A stretch of 64,000 nt of DNA from Mactra quadrangularis (GCA_025267735.1 CM046311.1:26139329-26203328), one strand, 5' to 3'; positions 33,837 through 46,962 are shown, counted from the first letter of the stretch. Made by a program: numbers and translations. Notes: generated by a model from the letters alone, not told the origin.

Positions 33837-36035
33837 TAGTGATGTACCGATGATCGGAAAACATCGATTAGCGGCGTGTTGAAGCTCCAGATTATGATGA
33901 TCGATTAAATTTAGTCAAAATCGATCCTCGGCATGAAATTGTCCCGGTGCCATCCAGTACCGAACACGGCTTTTATTATCAGGGCTTGGCTGCGAGGGCG
34001 ATTCGGGCGATAATGTCGCCTTGTGTGTTACCATTTCGCCCTATCAAAGCATCAAGAAGAAGTCCACTTCGCCGAGTATTGCCGATTTCTGCGATTGAAT
34101 AATAACGTGTGGACGTCAATTACTGATTACGCTCCACCTAGTTTACACACAAAGCAAATCAGAGCGTCGTTTCTCAACATCGAAAATCGATTAGCCAATC
34201 AGGATCGACAGTACGTAATGATCTAGCAGGCTCCAGTAGAACGCTGCCTTGGGCAGTTTTACGACCGTGACTAGCAAATTATGTTTATGACACGTCGACG
34301 AGGATTAAATAACACCTTTGACCCACTAATTGTACCCCTAACTTAAACAATACAATGTGCAGTCGGCCATGCGAAAGGGTAAAGGCTTGCGGAAGCGTTT
34401 GGAAGAGTTTTTCACATGTCCCCAAAACAATGTTAGCATACCATATTCCCCTCGTAAAATCATTGGTGTCTTATTTTATCAAAAGAAAAAAAAGTTTAAT
34501 TTTGAGTTTAGTAAAAAAAACGACACATATAAAATGAACCTTTGTTCGAAAATATGTACGTTCGATGGTGAGTAAAAATGACAAAAAGTGTTACTAAATA
34601 TAGATTCGTTATGGACACTATCCACGCGCTCGCTATTTGTGATAATGGTAACCAGTTCACACATTAATCGATACGCTTATCAGTTAATTATCAAAGCAAT
34701 GAAATTTTAGTTTACAAACAATTCCATTTGTCACACATTGGGGACGAAACGGATAAAGTTAATTCCCGTTAACAGTCTGTTCTTTCACCATTAGTCGAAT
34801 ATTACGATTGTACACAATGATATATTGTGGCTATTAAATGCAGAAATTAAAACCCCGTTCATTTCATAATGATTTCTTAATTACATAATTGATTAGATCA
34901 TATATTTGACCAGAAAAAATGCAATGGACTCGTGAAACATTCGTCCTCGATAACTTTCGTACCCGGGGCCGATCGTTATATTTTTTGAGTGAAAAAAAAA
35001 ATCAAATTTAAGCAAAGTTTAATATGTACAGAAATAAAAATTAAATTCATCATATGATCACTAATATTCTTGAATTGATACTTCACTGTAGCAGTGAAGA
35101 CTGATACACTATAATACTTATTAGGTAAAATTACATTTTAATCTTTGAAATGATTTCAATACAATTATTAACTAAAGAAGACACAAAGTCACTGTAAGAT
35201 GCTTTCATTTGTATAGTACAAAAATATTAAATGAATTCAAGATACAATTAAAAACAAGTGACATAATTTTATTACTTTGACCAGCAAAATCTATAGCATT
35301 CTTGTTCCCAGCGTCTAGTAGGAATGAGGATTATCAATACAATGCTAGTATTGAGAATCCTACTAGACTCTGGGAACAAGAAAAGTGTTCACTAGATTAT
35401 AATTCAATGAAATTTGGTGTACGATCACCCCGGTACGAAAAAGAAATCAGAAGACCGGCCAGTATTATCATAAGTCTTACAACCAATTTTGGTCTTAAAT
35501 CCTTCTATAATGAATAGCTAAATTGTCGTAAATTGTTTGATAATACGCTATCCTGGTCTAGTGAACTACATGAACTCAATCTGCTATACCATGAGGTCTT
35601 CTGTATCGTAAGCATTTCAAAACCAAACTGCATAGATAACTTTGAAAAATAAATTGCATTAATTATCTAAATTCAGCATTCTATACTTGTTAGAACCCCC
35701 AGTTTTATTATTACTATCAGTATCAGAGCATGGTAAATAGTTCATATGAACATGTATCACACTATTCATTAACTTTTATGTTACTAAGCCAATAGTAGAA
35801 AGCTGGGGTTGTTAATAACCAAATGATGCATGTATAGAAAGCAAATACAAACAACAAAAACAGCTATTTTTATTTCTTGGTCTATAATACATCGATTATA
35901 TAAGGATTCAAAGCAAAATATGAATGCAAAAGCAAATTTATCATGAACCGATTATAATCGGAAGAATCACATCGACAGCAGTAACCGATTCCAACCGATG
36001 ATCTATTATAATATCCAACCGATATCCCATCACTA
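33837..36035. mobile_element. Non-autonomous hAT element, 2.2 kb
   Basis: Flanked by a perfect 8-base duplication GTCAACCA (33829-33836, 36036-36043). Ends TAGTGATGTACCGATGATCGG-like on the left and, inverted, TAGTGATGGGATATCGGTTGG-like on the right, which match hAT-type termini. The interior has a GC-richer left third with CGATTA/TCGATT repeats, no transposase or BED-finger frame, and a strong hairpin at 35299-35382. Confidence 0.85.
35299..35382. ncRNA. miRNA-precursor-like hairpin inside hAT element
   Basis: Arms TTCTTGTTCCCAGCGTCTAG.. and ..CTAGACTCTGGGAACAAGAA pair over about 24 bases with one mismatch, then, after a bulge, over a further 9 bases to a short loop around CAATGCTAG. Size and shape suit a pre-miRNA, but small nested inverted repeats look the same. 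No expression can be inferred. Confidence 0.35.
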
Positions 36036-36075
36036 GTCAACCATGGTCAATCATAGTTAACAATGGTTTGAACAC

Positions 36076-37168
36076 AAACAAGTCTTATAAGCTCTGGTAA
36101 TGATCTATGAACAGTAAATGAACAGTTTTTCAACAGTAAAAAAAAATCTTGATTAAAGTTCATGAACCTAAGTTCAAGAACAGTTCACAGAACCTGTTCC
36201 TTAAATGCTCATGAACTTAAAACAAGGGCACTCTGATTCTTGATGAGTTCATAAACTTTTTTCACTTATTATGAGCAATTGGTTCATGAACATTTTAAGA
36301 ACCAGAGACAGTTCATGAAATAAAATATGAATACAGTGTATAATATTTGATCTGATAAATATATTATAATCTTATAATACATACTTTTTAGTAAATAAAA
36401 TAATAACATACCATTCTATATATATAATCCAACAATAAAGTCACTGAATCAAGACATCCATGGCTCTCCTGAAAATACACAATAATAACACAATGGTGAG
36501 GAAAAAGTTAATATAAATGAAATCTACATCTATTTGTATAACTCTCCAGTACATCCACATCACTAATATTTAGTGATATCATCACAATGTTGAAGAGACA
36601 TTGGTACAGTAAAGTTCCTCTCAACAGCAAACTCAATAATGCGACTGTTTTCATATTAGGTCACTCCCCCCTGGTCCTGGTTTAAAAAAAAAAAAATGGA
36701 TCATATAAACTTAAATCATACCTTTATATGTTTATATTTTCAAACAACCTAGTGGAAAAAATCCAAATTTGAGTTTGTACTGATAGAAAAACAGACATGG
36801 AATAAAGCTACTGTCTATTTATTATTGTAACCCACATTACATTATACTATATACACATGTAAGCTTGCACCCACAGACCTGAAGAATACATAGACACGTC
36901 AGCACAATACCTAAAGACAAAATACAAGTACTGTAAATAAAGAGGAATGTAGACTAAAGTTTTGTGATGTCACACCAGCATGTAAATCCTACAGGTAGTC
37001 TCACAATAAACTTCCTCAAATACATGTATCAATAAATTATTACTTCATCAAAATCCAAGTAACACATTTATATTTTATAATGTATCAATAATTTTAATTA
37101 CAATAACCAGTAACTTACACAAATATCTAATAAATTTCTAATGACATAAGTAAACTACAATAATGCTG
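36076..37168. other. Non-coding spacer with TTCATGAAC palindromes
   Basis: 36095-36330 contains at least six GTTCATGAAC-type palindromes or half-sites; the remainder up to the satellite is AT-rich with no supported feature. Confidence 0.5.
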
Positions 37169-40100
37169 TATTATAAGTTCAGTAAACTTTCTGACACTGG
37201 AAACAACAGACACTCAACATTACATCAGTAGATATTGACTTACTGTAAACTTTCTGACACTGGAAACAACAGACACTCAACATTACATCAGTAGATATTG
37301 ACTTACTGTAAACTTTCTGACACTGGAAACAACAGACACCCAACATTACATCAGAAGATATTGACTTACTGTAAACTTTCTGACACAGGAAACAACAGAC
37401 ACTTAACATTACATCAGTAGATATTGACTTACTGTAAACTTTCTGACACAGGAAACAACAGACACTCAACATTACATCAGTACAGATTGACTTACTGTAA
37501 ACTTTCTGACACTGGAAACAACAGACACTTAACATTACATCAGTAGATATTGACTTACTGTAAACTTTCTGACACAGGAAACAACAGACACTCAACATTA
37601 CATCAGTAGATATTGACTTACTGTAAACTTTCTGACACAGGAAACAACAGACACTCAACATTACATCAGTAGATATTGACTTACTGTAAACTTTCTGACA
37701 CTGGAAACAACAGACACTCAACATTACATCAGTAGATATTGACTTACTGTAAACTTTCTGACACAGGAAACAACAGACACTCAACATTACATCAGTAGAT
37801 ATTGACCTACTGTAAACTTTCTGACACTGGAAACAACAGACACTCAACATTACATCAGTAGATATTGACTTACTGTAAACTTTCTGACACTGGAAACAAC
37901 AGACACTTAACATTACATCAGTAGATATTGACTTACTGTAAACTTTCTGACACAGGAAACAACAGACACTCAACATTACATCAGTAGATATTGACTTACT
38001 GCAAACTTTCTGACACAGGAAACAACAGACACTCAACATTACATCAGTAGATATTGACTTACTGTAAACTTTCTGACACTGGAAACAACAGACACTCAAC
38101 ATTACATCAGTAGATATTGACTTACTGTAAACTTTCTGACACAGGAAACAACAGACACTCAACATTACATCAGTAGATATTGACTTACTGTAAACTTTCT
38201 GACACTGGAAACAACAGACACTCAACATTACATCAGTAGATATTGACTTACTGTAAACTTTCTGACACTGGAAACAACAGACACTCAACATTACATCAGT
38301 AGATATTGACTTACTGTAAACTTTCTGACACTGGAAACAACAGACACTCAACATTACATCAGTAGATATTGACTTACTGTAAACTTTCTGACACTGGAAA
38401 CAACAGACACTTAACATTACATCAGTAGATATTGACTTACTGTAAACTTTCTGACACAGGAAACAACAGACACTCAACATTACATCAGTAGATATTGACT
38501 TACTGTAAACTTTCTGACACAGGAAACAACAGACACTCAACATTACATCAGTAGATATTGACTTACTGTAAACTTTCTGACACTTGAAACAACAGACACT
38601 TAACATTACATCAGTAGATATTGACTTACTGTAAACTTTCTGACACAGGAAACAACAGACACTCAACATTACATCAGTAGATATTGACTTACTGTAAACT
38701 TTCTGACACTGGAAACAACAGACACTCAACATTACATCAGTAGATATTGACTTACTGTAAACTTTCTGACACTGGAAACAACAGACACTCAACATTACAT
38801 CAGTAGATATTGACTTACTGTAAACTTTCTGACACTGGAAACAACAGACACTTAACATTACATCAGTACAGATTGACTTACTGTAAACTTTCTGACACTG
38901 GAAAAAACAGACACTCAACATTACATCAGTAGATATTGACTTACTGTAAACTTTCTGACACAGGAAACAACAGACACTCAACATTACATCAGTAGATATT
39001 GACTTACTGTAAACTTTCTGACACTGGAAACAACAGACACTCAACATTACATCAGTAGATATTGACTTACTGTAAACTTTCTGACACTGGAAACAACAGA
39101 CACTCAACATTACATCAGTAGAGATTGACTTACTGTAAACTTTCTGACACAGGAAACAACAGACACTCAACATTACATCAGTAGATATTGACTTACTGTA
39201 AACTTTCTGACACAGGAAACAACAGACACTCAACATTACATCAGTAGATATTGACTTACTGTAAACTTTCTGACACTGGAAACAACAGACACTCAACATT
39301 ACATCAGTAGATATTGACTTACTGTAAACTTTCTGACACAGGAAACAACAGACACTCAACATTACATCAGTAGACATTGACTTACTGTAAACTTTCTGAC
39401 ACTGGAAACAACAGACACTTAACATTACATCAGTAGATATTGACTTACTGTAAACTTTCTGACACAGGAAACAACAGACACTTAACATTACATCAGTAGA
39501 TATTGACTTACTGTAAACTTTCTGACACAGGAAACAACAGACACTCAACATTACATCAGTACAGATTGACTTACTGTAAACTTTCTGACACTGGAAACAA
39601 CAGACACTCAACATTACATCAGTAGATATTGACTTACTGTAAACTTTCTGACACTGGAAACAACAGACACTCAACATTACATCAGTAGATATTGACTTAC
39701 TGTAAACTTTCTGACACAGGAAACAACAGACACTCAACATTACATCAGTAGATATTGACTTACTGTAAACTTTCTGACACTGGAAACAACAGACACTCAA
39801 CATTACATCAGTAGATATTGACTTACTGTAAACTTTCTGACACTGGAAACAACAGACACTTAACATTACATCAGTACAGATTGACTTACTGTAAACTTTC
39901 TGACACTGGAAACAACAGACACTTAACATTACATCAGTAGATATTGACTTACTGTAAACTTTCTGACACTGGAAACAACAGACACTTAACATTACATCAG
40001 TAGATATTGACTTACTGTAAACTTTCTGACACAGGAAACAACAGACACTCAACATTACATCAGTAGATATTGACTTACTGTAAACTTTCTGACACAGGAA

Positions 40101-41152
40101 ACAACAGACACTCAACATTACATCAGTAGATATTGACTTACTGTAAACTTTCTGACACTGGAAACAACAGACACTCAACATTACATCAGTAGATATTGAC
40201 TTACTGTAAACTTTCTGACACTGGAAACAACAGACACTTAACATTACATCAGTAGATATTGACTTACTGTAAACTTTCTGACACAGGAAACAACAGACAC
40301 TCAACATTACATCAGTAGAGATTGACTTACTGTAAACTTTCTGACACTGGAAACAACAGACACTCAACATTACATCAGTACAGATTGACTTACTGTAAAC
40401 TTTCTGACACTGGAAACAACAGACACTCAACATTACATCAGTAGATATTGACTTACTGTAAACTTTCTGACACTGGAAACAACAGACACTCAACATTACA
40501 TCAGTAGATATTGACTTACTGTAAACTTTCTGACACAGGAAACAACAGACACTCAACATTACATCAGTAGATATTGACTTACTGTAAACTTTCTGACACT
40601 GGAAACAACAGACACTTAACATTACATCAGTAGATATTGACTTACTGTAAACTTTCTGACACAGGAAACAACAGACACTCAACATTACATCAGTAGATAT
40701 TGACTTACTGTAAACTTTCTGACACTGGAAACAACAGACACCCAACATTACATCAGTAGAGATTGACTTACTGTAAACTTTCTGACACAGGAAACAACAG
40801 ACACTTAACATTACATCAGTAGATATTGACTTACTGTAAACTTTCTGACACTGGAAACAACAGACACTCAACATTACATCAGTAGATATTGACTTACTGT
40901 AAACTTTCTGACACTGGAAACAACAGACACTTAACATTACATCAGTAGATATTGACTTACTGTAAACTTTCTGACACTGGAAACAACAGACACTCAACAT
41001 TACATCAGTAGATATTGACTTACTGTAAACTTTCTGACACAGGAAACAACAGACACTCAACATTACATCAGTACAGATTGACTTACTGTAAACTTTCTGA
41101 CACAGGAAACAACAGACACTCAACATTACATCAGTAGAGATTGACTTACTGT
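37169..41152. repeat. 63-bp satellite, about 63 copies
   Basis: Unit (plus strand) AAACTTTCTGACACTGGAAA + CAACAGACACTCAACATTAC + ATCAGTAGATATTGACTTAC + TGT. Units differ at a few recurring positions: CACTGG/CACAGG, CACTCAAC/CACTTAAC, TAGATATTG/TACAGATTG/TAGAGATTG. Because 63 is a multiple of three and one minus-strand frame of the unit lacks stops, a 1315-codon frame runs through the array (21-residue repeat around CCFQCQKVYSKS). I treat this as a consequence of the period rather than a gene. Confidence 0.97.
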
Positions 41153-41642
41153 TCCTACAGTGGCTATACGTGAACTATGTTATATCCATGGGTCAGTGAA
41201 AAATTGTCTAACTCAATGGAAATAAAGAAGGATGTAGACTAGAATTTGGCAGATCCATCAATATGTTATAAAAAGATTATTCTAGATTTCAGGAGACTGC
41301 AAGGGGGAGCAGAAAAGGACAGAGTCAATCAGAGTATTGATGTTTAAACATAACAATTTCTACAATCAAAGGAACTAAAAGGACAAGGAAAGAAAAAGGG
41401 TAGGATGCAGCCCTAGCTATTCTGCCCCGACTAAATAATCACTTCTAGTTCATGCAGTTATCTAGTTATTTACTCAGGTTCATGAGTCTAGTTCATGAAC
41501 AGTAAATAGTATGTTCATGAAGATAAAATTGAACATTCATCACAAGTTCATGAACTGTCTCTGGGTCTTAAACAGTTTATGAACCAATGGCTCATGAATA
41601 ATTCCAGTTCAGACTGTTTTGTTTAGCTCATGAACATATTAT
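41153..41642. other. Spacer with TTCATGAAC palindrome cluster
   Basis: 41450-41640 holds several GTTCATGAAC motifs, continuing at 41932-42070 after the SINE, which inserted within the cluster. No coding signal. Confidence 0.5.
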
Positions 41643-41931
41643 ATTTATTTATTTATTGGAGTTAAAGCCGTATCAACACAATTTAGGTCATTTCACGGCG
41701 TCCAGCGCACCTAACCTAGCTTTCCTGGACCAGTGTCTATAACCAGTACTCACCTTCCCTTCCACAAGGCCGGAAACTTCTCCATATTATCTAATCAATG
41801 GAGGAAAATCGACATTATTGTCAAATTTTCATGGAAGGGTATAACCTCCCCGGGTGGGATTCGAACCCGCACCCCCTCGGGCACGAGTATCCAAATCCCG
41901 GCACGCTACCAACTGCGCTATCGACCCGGGT
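41643..41931 (-). mobile_element. tRNA-derived SINE, full-length antisense copy
   Basis: On the minus strand the head reads CCCGGGTCGATAGCGCAGTT (A box TAGCGCAGTTGG) and GGTTCGAATCCC (B box), a recognisable tRNA-like module, followed by a body of about 200 bases (AGGTTAGGTGCGCTGGACGC near its end) and an (AATA)n tail. A 14-base direct repeat, ATGAACATATTATA / ATGAACATATCATA, flanks it. A second copy is at 44184-44447. Confidence 0.88.
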
Positions 41932-42285
41932 TATGAACATATCATAAGCAGGATTTAAAAATTCCTCACCAATTTAACTAAATAACTTGGACTAAAAACA
42001 GTAACAGTTTAACTACTCATGAACAGTTGATAAAATATGGTTTAAATAATTCACGATTTCATGAACATCATTTTACAGTGGGGGCTTTAGATTCATCACT
42101 GTGTATTGTAAATAAACTACCAGTAAAAATATCACTTGAAACAATACAATCTTTATTATGGCAGGTTTTGTAGTGTAACATTATCAATCATTGATCACTT
42201 AAATGAATGCATGAAATAAACTTCATTTACAGAATGATTCTACTTGGGAAATAAATCTTCAACCTATATAAACAACGAAATAGGT

Positions 42286-43203
42286 CATACTTTGGAGTTG
42301 TAACTAAAAATCTTACCATCATTTAACAGTACAATATAGAAGGAAAAAGGTCATAGTTTGGAGTTGTTACTAAAAATCTTACCATCATTTAACAGTACAA
42401 TATAGAAGGAAATAGGTCATAGTTTGGAGTTGTTACTAAAAATCTTACCATCATTTAACAGTACAATATAGAAGGAAATAGGTCATAGTTTGGAGTTGTT
42501 ACTAAAAATCTTACCATCATTTAACAGTACAATATAGAAGGAAATAGGTCATAGTTTGGAGTTGTTACTAAAAATCTTACCATCATTTAACAGTACAATA
42601 TAGAAGGAAATAGGTCATAGTTTGGAGTTGTTACTAAAAATCTTACCATCATTTAACAGTACAATATAGAAGGAAATAGGTCATAGTTTGGAGTTGTTAC
42701 TAAAAATCTTACCATCACTTAACAGTCCAATATAGAAGGAAATAGGTCATAGTTTGGAGTTGTTACTAAAAATCTTACCATCATTTAACAGTACAATATA
42801 GAAGGAAATAGGTCATAGTTTGGAGTTGTTACTAAAAATCTTACCATCATTTAACAGTACAATATAGAAGGAAATAGGTCATAGTTTGGAGTTGTTACTA
42901 AAAATCTTACCATCATTTAACAGTACAATATAGAAGGAAATAGGTCATAGTTTGGAGTTGTTACTAAAAATCTTACCATCATTTAACAGTACAATATAGA
43001 AGGAAATAGGTCATAGTTTGGAGTTGTTACTAAAAATCTTACCATCATTTAACAGTTCAATATAGAAGGAAATAGGTCATAGTTTGGAGTTGTTACTAAA
43101 AATCTTACCATCATTTAACAGTACAATATAGAAGGAAATAGGTCATAGTTTGGAGTTGTTACTAAAAATCTTACCATCATTTAACAGTACAATATAGAAG
43201 GAT
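42286..43203. repeat. 66-bp tandem array, about 14 copies
   Basis: Unit GGTCATAGTTTGGAGTTGTT + ACTAAAAATCTTACCATCAT + TTAACAGTACAATATAGAAG + GAAATA, highly homogeneous; single variants such as CACTTAACAGTCC near 42716. The first unit (CATACTTTGGAGTTGTAACT) is most diverged. Confidence 0.97.
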
Positions 43204-44183
43204 TTACAACTGAAATCAGTCTAAAATTGGTTGTAAGATGCTTGCTAATTTGAGCCCCAGATGTATAGTCACCTATAATGCCATTCTGAAAGATATTAAC
43301 CCTAGTCATTTCATATCCAAATCAATTCATCTGAACAGTACCATATTGCAGCCATTTCAAGGTGCTTTATGACCATGGTCTTGGTCTGAAATGGCAGAGT
43401 CCAAATTGACATTTGTGGTCAACCATGTTAAACCATCAATGGTCATAACATTATTATCTAAAATAAGGCTTAGATATCATGGTCACAAAACATGATTTTA
43501 CCATGACTTGTCCAAGATTTATTTTGCATGAAGTCTGTGAGCAATCAACAACATGAAATCTAGATTTAAAACAATATTTAACTCTTAACTGTATGACAAA
43601 CACTGACCAAACTTATTAAATGTTAACACATGTTAAAGCCACATAAAATGTGATACAAAACTATTTAAATAATGAAGCTGACATTTAACAGAGATAGTAA
43701 AAACTTATATATAATATACTGATAAACAATACAAAATAACTTTTAACATTTAAACAGAACAAAAATAACTAGCTGATGATGTAAACGGAGTTCATTTACA
43801 CTTTGTGAATGTTCTGTCAAGCAGATTTATGCCACAATTATGAATTAACCTAGTGGTAGGCAAATGTATCTGATTTCAATATCAGAATGACTTTGAAAAT
43901 ATATGGGCAGATTTTTTATGATAATTTTTTGTGAGAAGCATTTTCAGCCATTGGCTGAATAGTTTAGAATGGGGTGTATCTGATACCATGAATGCATGAA
44001 TTGATATCATATTGAACTAAAAATCCAACCAGCATCTTCCCATTGATAAATACAATATGATGCCCAAAACAACTGATGTTCCTAGAGTTCCTCTCACCAG
44101 TACATATTAAAAAGTCGCCAGAAATAAACCAAGAGCCAAATGTTTAAGACATGTTACGATGTATATAAAATATATAATATATA
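43204..44183. other. Non-coding spacer
   Basis: Fragment of a tRNA-SINE head at 43229-43290 and degenerate CATGGTC motifs at 43370-43500; otherwise AT-rich with nothing recognised. Confidence 0.4.
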
Positions 44184-44447
44184 ACCCGGGTCGATAACGC
44201 AGTTGGTAGCGCGCAGGGATTTGGATACTCGTGCCCGAAGGGGTTATACCCTTCCATGAAAATTTGACAAAAATGTTGATTTTCCTCCATTGATTAGACA
44301 TTAGAGAAGTTTCCGGCCTTGTGGAAGGGTGTATGTGAGTACTGGTTATAGAAAATGGTCCAGGAAAGCTAGGTTAGGTGCGCTGGACGCCATAAAATGA
44401 CCTATAATTGTGTTGACACGGCATTAACTACAATAAATAAATAAATA
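44184..44447 (+). mobile_element. tRNA-derived SINE, copy lacking the B box
   Basis: Same family as 41643-41931, in sense orientation: CCCGGGTCGATAACGCAGTT start, body with CCTTCCATGAAAATTTGACA, and an (AATA)n tail. Compared with the other copy about 27 bases are missing between GTGCCCGAAGGGG and TTATACCC, removing the whole B box. Flanked by ATATAATATATA on both sides, a likely target duplication. Confidence 0.87.
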
Positions 44448-46561
44448 TAATATATAGATGCTCCTGGTGCCAAAATACAACCCTATGTTCAACAGGTGTT
44501 CAGACAGCCGCTGGCCAAAGAGAGAATTTAAAAGTGGCCGCAAATTGATCATAAGCCAACAGACTATAAATCAGTTCCTTGCTAAACAATCAAACTTACA
44601 CCATTGCAATGAAAATATGTGTAAAAAGTAAGATTTAATTCATGTGTCCTGCTTTTCGGCAATGATGTGTAAACGTTTTGTTTGTACTGCCTGTGCACAG
44701 ATGGATAACCCATCCATTGGGAGTTTCAAAACAGGCCTATTGTGTGACCTAAGCATTAAACATGATATTTTGATTATACTGATCATAAGGGTCATGATCA
44801 GGTTAATGTTAATATATAAAACATAACTACAAGTAATAGTAAATGTTATAAGACAATGTCAATAATTTAATTACCTCAGATTATGACCATTGCACTTACA
44901 ACATTCATGACCAAATCAGAAGCGATATAACAAGTCTAACTACATGTCTTTAAAGAAGAATGACTAGGCTAGCTAAGTTTTGTCCTCTCAGCTATCAAAA
45001 TACAAATACAAAGCTTTGCCAATACAGTCTGCAATCCAAACTAGTCAGCACATTTTTGGCCTGCATTGATTTATACCAAGTCAAACATTTTTTAAAGAAA
45101 ACTCTAAGTTCAAGGGGGGATAATTCTGAACAAAAATGTATTTGGAGTTAAGTACCTTGTCACATGAGATGAGGTAGATAATAAGGAACATATATTTAAA
45201 GTTTGAAGTCGATATCTAAAGATACCTAAAGTAATAAAACAGTTGCAGTAAAAACAAACATTTTTTTGTCAAGGGGAGATAATTCTGAAAAAAATGTTAT
45301 ACATTTACAGTTTGAAGTTGATACCTTAAGAAATAAAACAGTAATACTATTACTAATAGTAAATAATGTTTTACTGCACTTTAATAAGATAATATGGACG
45401 CGACGCCAGGGCAAGTAGGAGAACTCTCCATTTACTTCGTAAAGTGGAGCTAAAAACACATTTAACCAATACATTATATTGTTCTATTAACAGGTGGAAA
45501 AACCTGATAAATAGTAGGTTTGAGGTTGATGATTCCCCTAATACACCATGATAACCATAGAATTTTACTCAGTAAACTACTATTAAGTAATTGTACAATG
45601 TATTTTTTTCACCATGCCATTATACACTTAACAACTTTTCTAAGTATACACATTTCCCCTGCAGATTATTTCAACAGTTGTTAAAATATTTAAACGAAAT
45701 TTTGTGAGTCAACTATGGGATACTATATCTTTCATGAGACACTAAAAACGTCAATATCCACCTTGCAGTAACCAACTTCCAAGATGCACGTGCATTTAGC
45801 GCTTTTTATTAATATGGGCCAAATAGTTTACATTTTCACGTTTATTTGAACATGTTTATATCTATAGCCATTTACACTTAGAAAGAACATCTAAACTTTC
45901 ACAAGTCGTAAGTATGAAACGAACTAGCTTGAAATGAAGAGGCCAGGCTATCGAAATGATACATGCTGGTTCATCAGTACGAGAGGTAAACTGAATTGAA
46001 TTGCTATCTCATGTCTTGCTCGCATCATACTAATCACTGAGACATTCTAAGCATACCTTCAACAATCGTGACAAAGTGAACCCATTTTTCAGGTTGCCCA
46101 TACTTTCAAGCATAACCCTTTGACTGTGATGACACTTTTAAGAAAGTTTTAGCAAACCAGAAGTGTTAAAGACCTGCCAAGCCAAAGAAGACATCATATG
46201 ACGACAAGACGACAAGGATGGGCTATGATACCCTGGGATATCATTCAGAACTACATAATCTCATTGCGAGCAAGGTGCCTTGCAATTATACGAGCTGAAT
46301 GTGGCCATACTCATTATTGATGTGAATTTGTACTTTGTTGGGGCCAATATTTCTACTGCTTATAAGAAGTCATTTATTTGTCAATTTATTCTTCGTTTTG
46401 CTAATAAATGAAATACTATTTGATGAACATTTTCTACAAATTCTTTATCAATAGCTTACATATCAACCCAGTTATGACCAAATATATAGGTGTATACTTA
46501 GAAAAGTTGTTAAGTATATACAGTTAACTGTTTTTATGGTCAAATTAAAAATATTCCATTT
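44448..46561. other. Non-coding region with decayed repeats
   Basis: A partial internal duplication (GGGGATAATTCTGAACAAAA at 45115 and GGGGAGATAATTCTGAAAAA at 45274) and a possible Tc1-type remnant at 45900-46320. Nothing else supported. Confidence 0.4.
45900..46320 (+). pseudogene. Possible decayed Tc1-like transposase N terminus
   Basis: Broken frames contain RGQAIEMIHAGSSVREV, resembling the first helix-turn-helix of Tc1-like transposases (G-x-A-I-x-M-x-x-x-G-x-S), then a stretch in about the position of the GRPR motif and of the second DNA-binding helix. Multiple stops and frame changes; no catalytic motifs. The resemblance is weak and could be coincidental. Confidence 0.3.
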
Positions 46562-46962
46562 TCATATCAATGGATTGAAAAGTATTACATTGTTGCATAT
46601 CAATGGATTAAAAAGTATTGCATTGTTGCATATCAATGGATTGAAAAGTATTGCATTGTTGTATATCAATGGATTGAAAATATTGCATTGTTGCATATCA
46701 ATGGATTGAAAAATATTGCATTGATGCATATCAATGGATTGAAAAGTATTGCATTGTTGCATATCAATGGATTGAAAATATTGCATTGTTGCATATCAAT
46801 GGATTGAAAAGTATTGCATTATTGTATATCAATGGATTGAAAAGTATTGTATTACTGTATATCAATGGATTGAAAAGTATTGCATTGTTGCATATCAATG
46901 GATTGAAAAATATTACATTGTTGTATATCAATGGATTGAAAAGTATTGCATTGTTGTATACA
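46562..46962. repeat. 33-bp tandem array, about 12 copies
   Basis: Unit ATATCAATGGATTGAAAAGT + ATTGCATTGTTGC, with one-base length changes and ATTACTGT/GATGC variants. Open frames on both strands are due to the period of 33. Confidence 0.95.

Noticed and set aside
34023..34226. 67-codon frame as hAT transposase remnant
   Set aside because: No BED finger, RNase H-like or hAT dimerisation motif could be seen.
37179..41126. 1315-codon minus-strand frame of 21-residue cysteine-containing repeats as a protein-coding gene
   Set aside because: It is fully explained by a 63-bp satellite whose unit has one stop-free frame; no promoter, splice site, unique N or C terminus or recognised domain accompanies it.
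41800..41931. Genuine tRNA gene
   Set aside because: Although A and B boxes are good, the sequence continues into a SINE body with an (AATA)n tail and target duplication; a second copy exists.
37169..43203. CRISPR-like arrays (regular short repeats)
   Set aside because: Repeats are contiguous with no unique spacers and the genome is eukaryotic.
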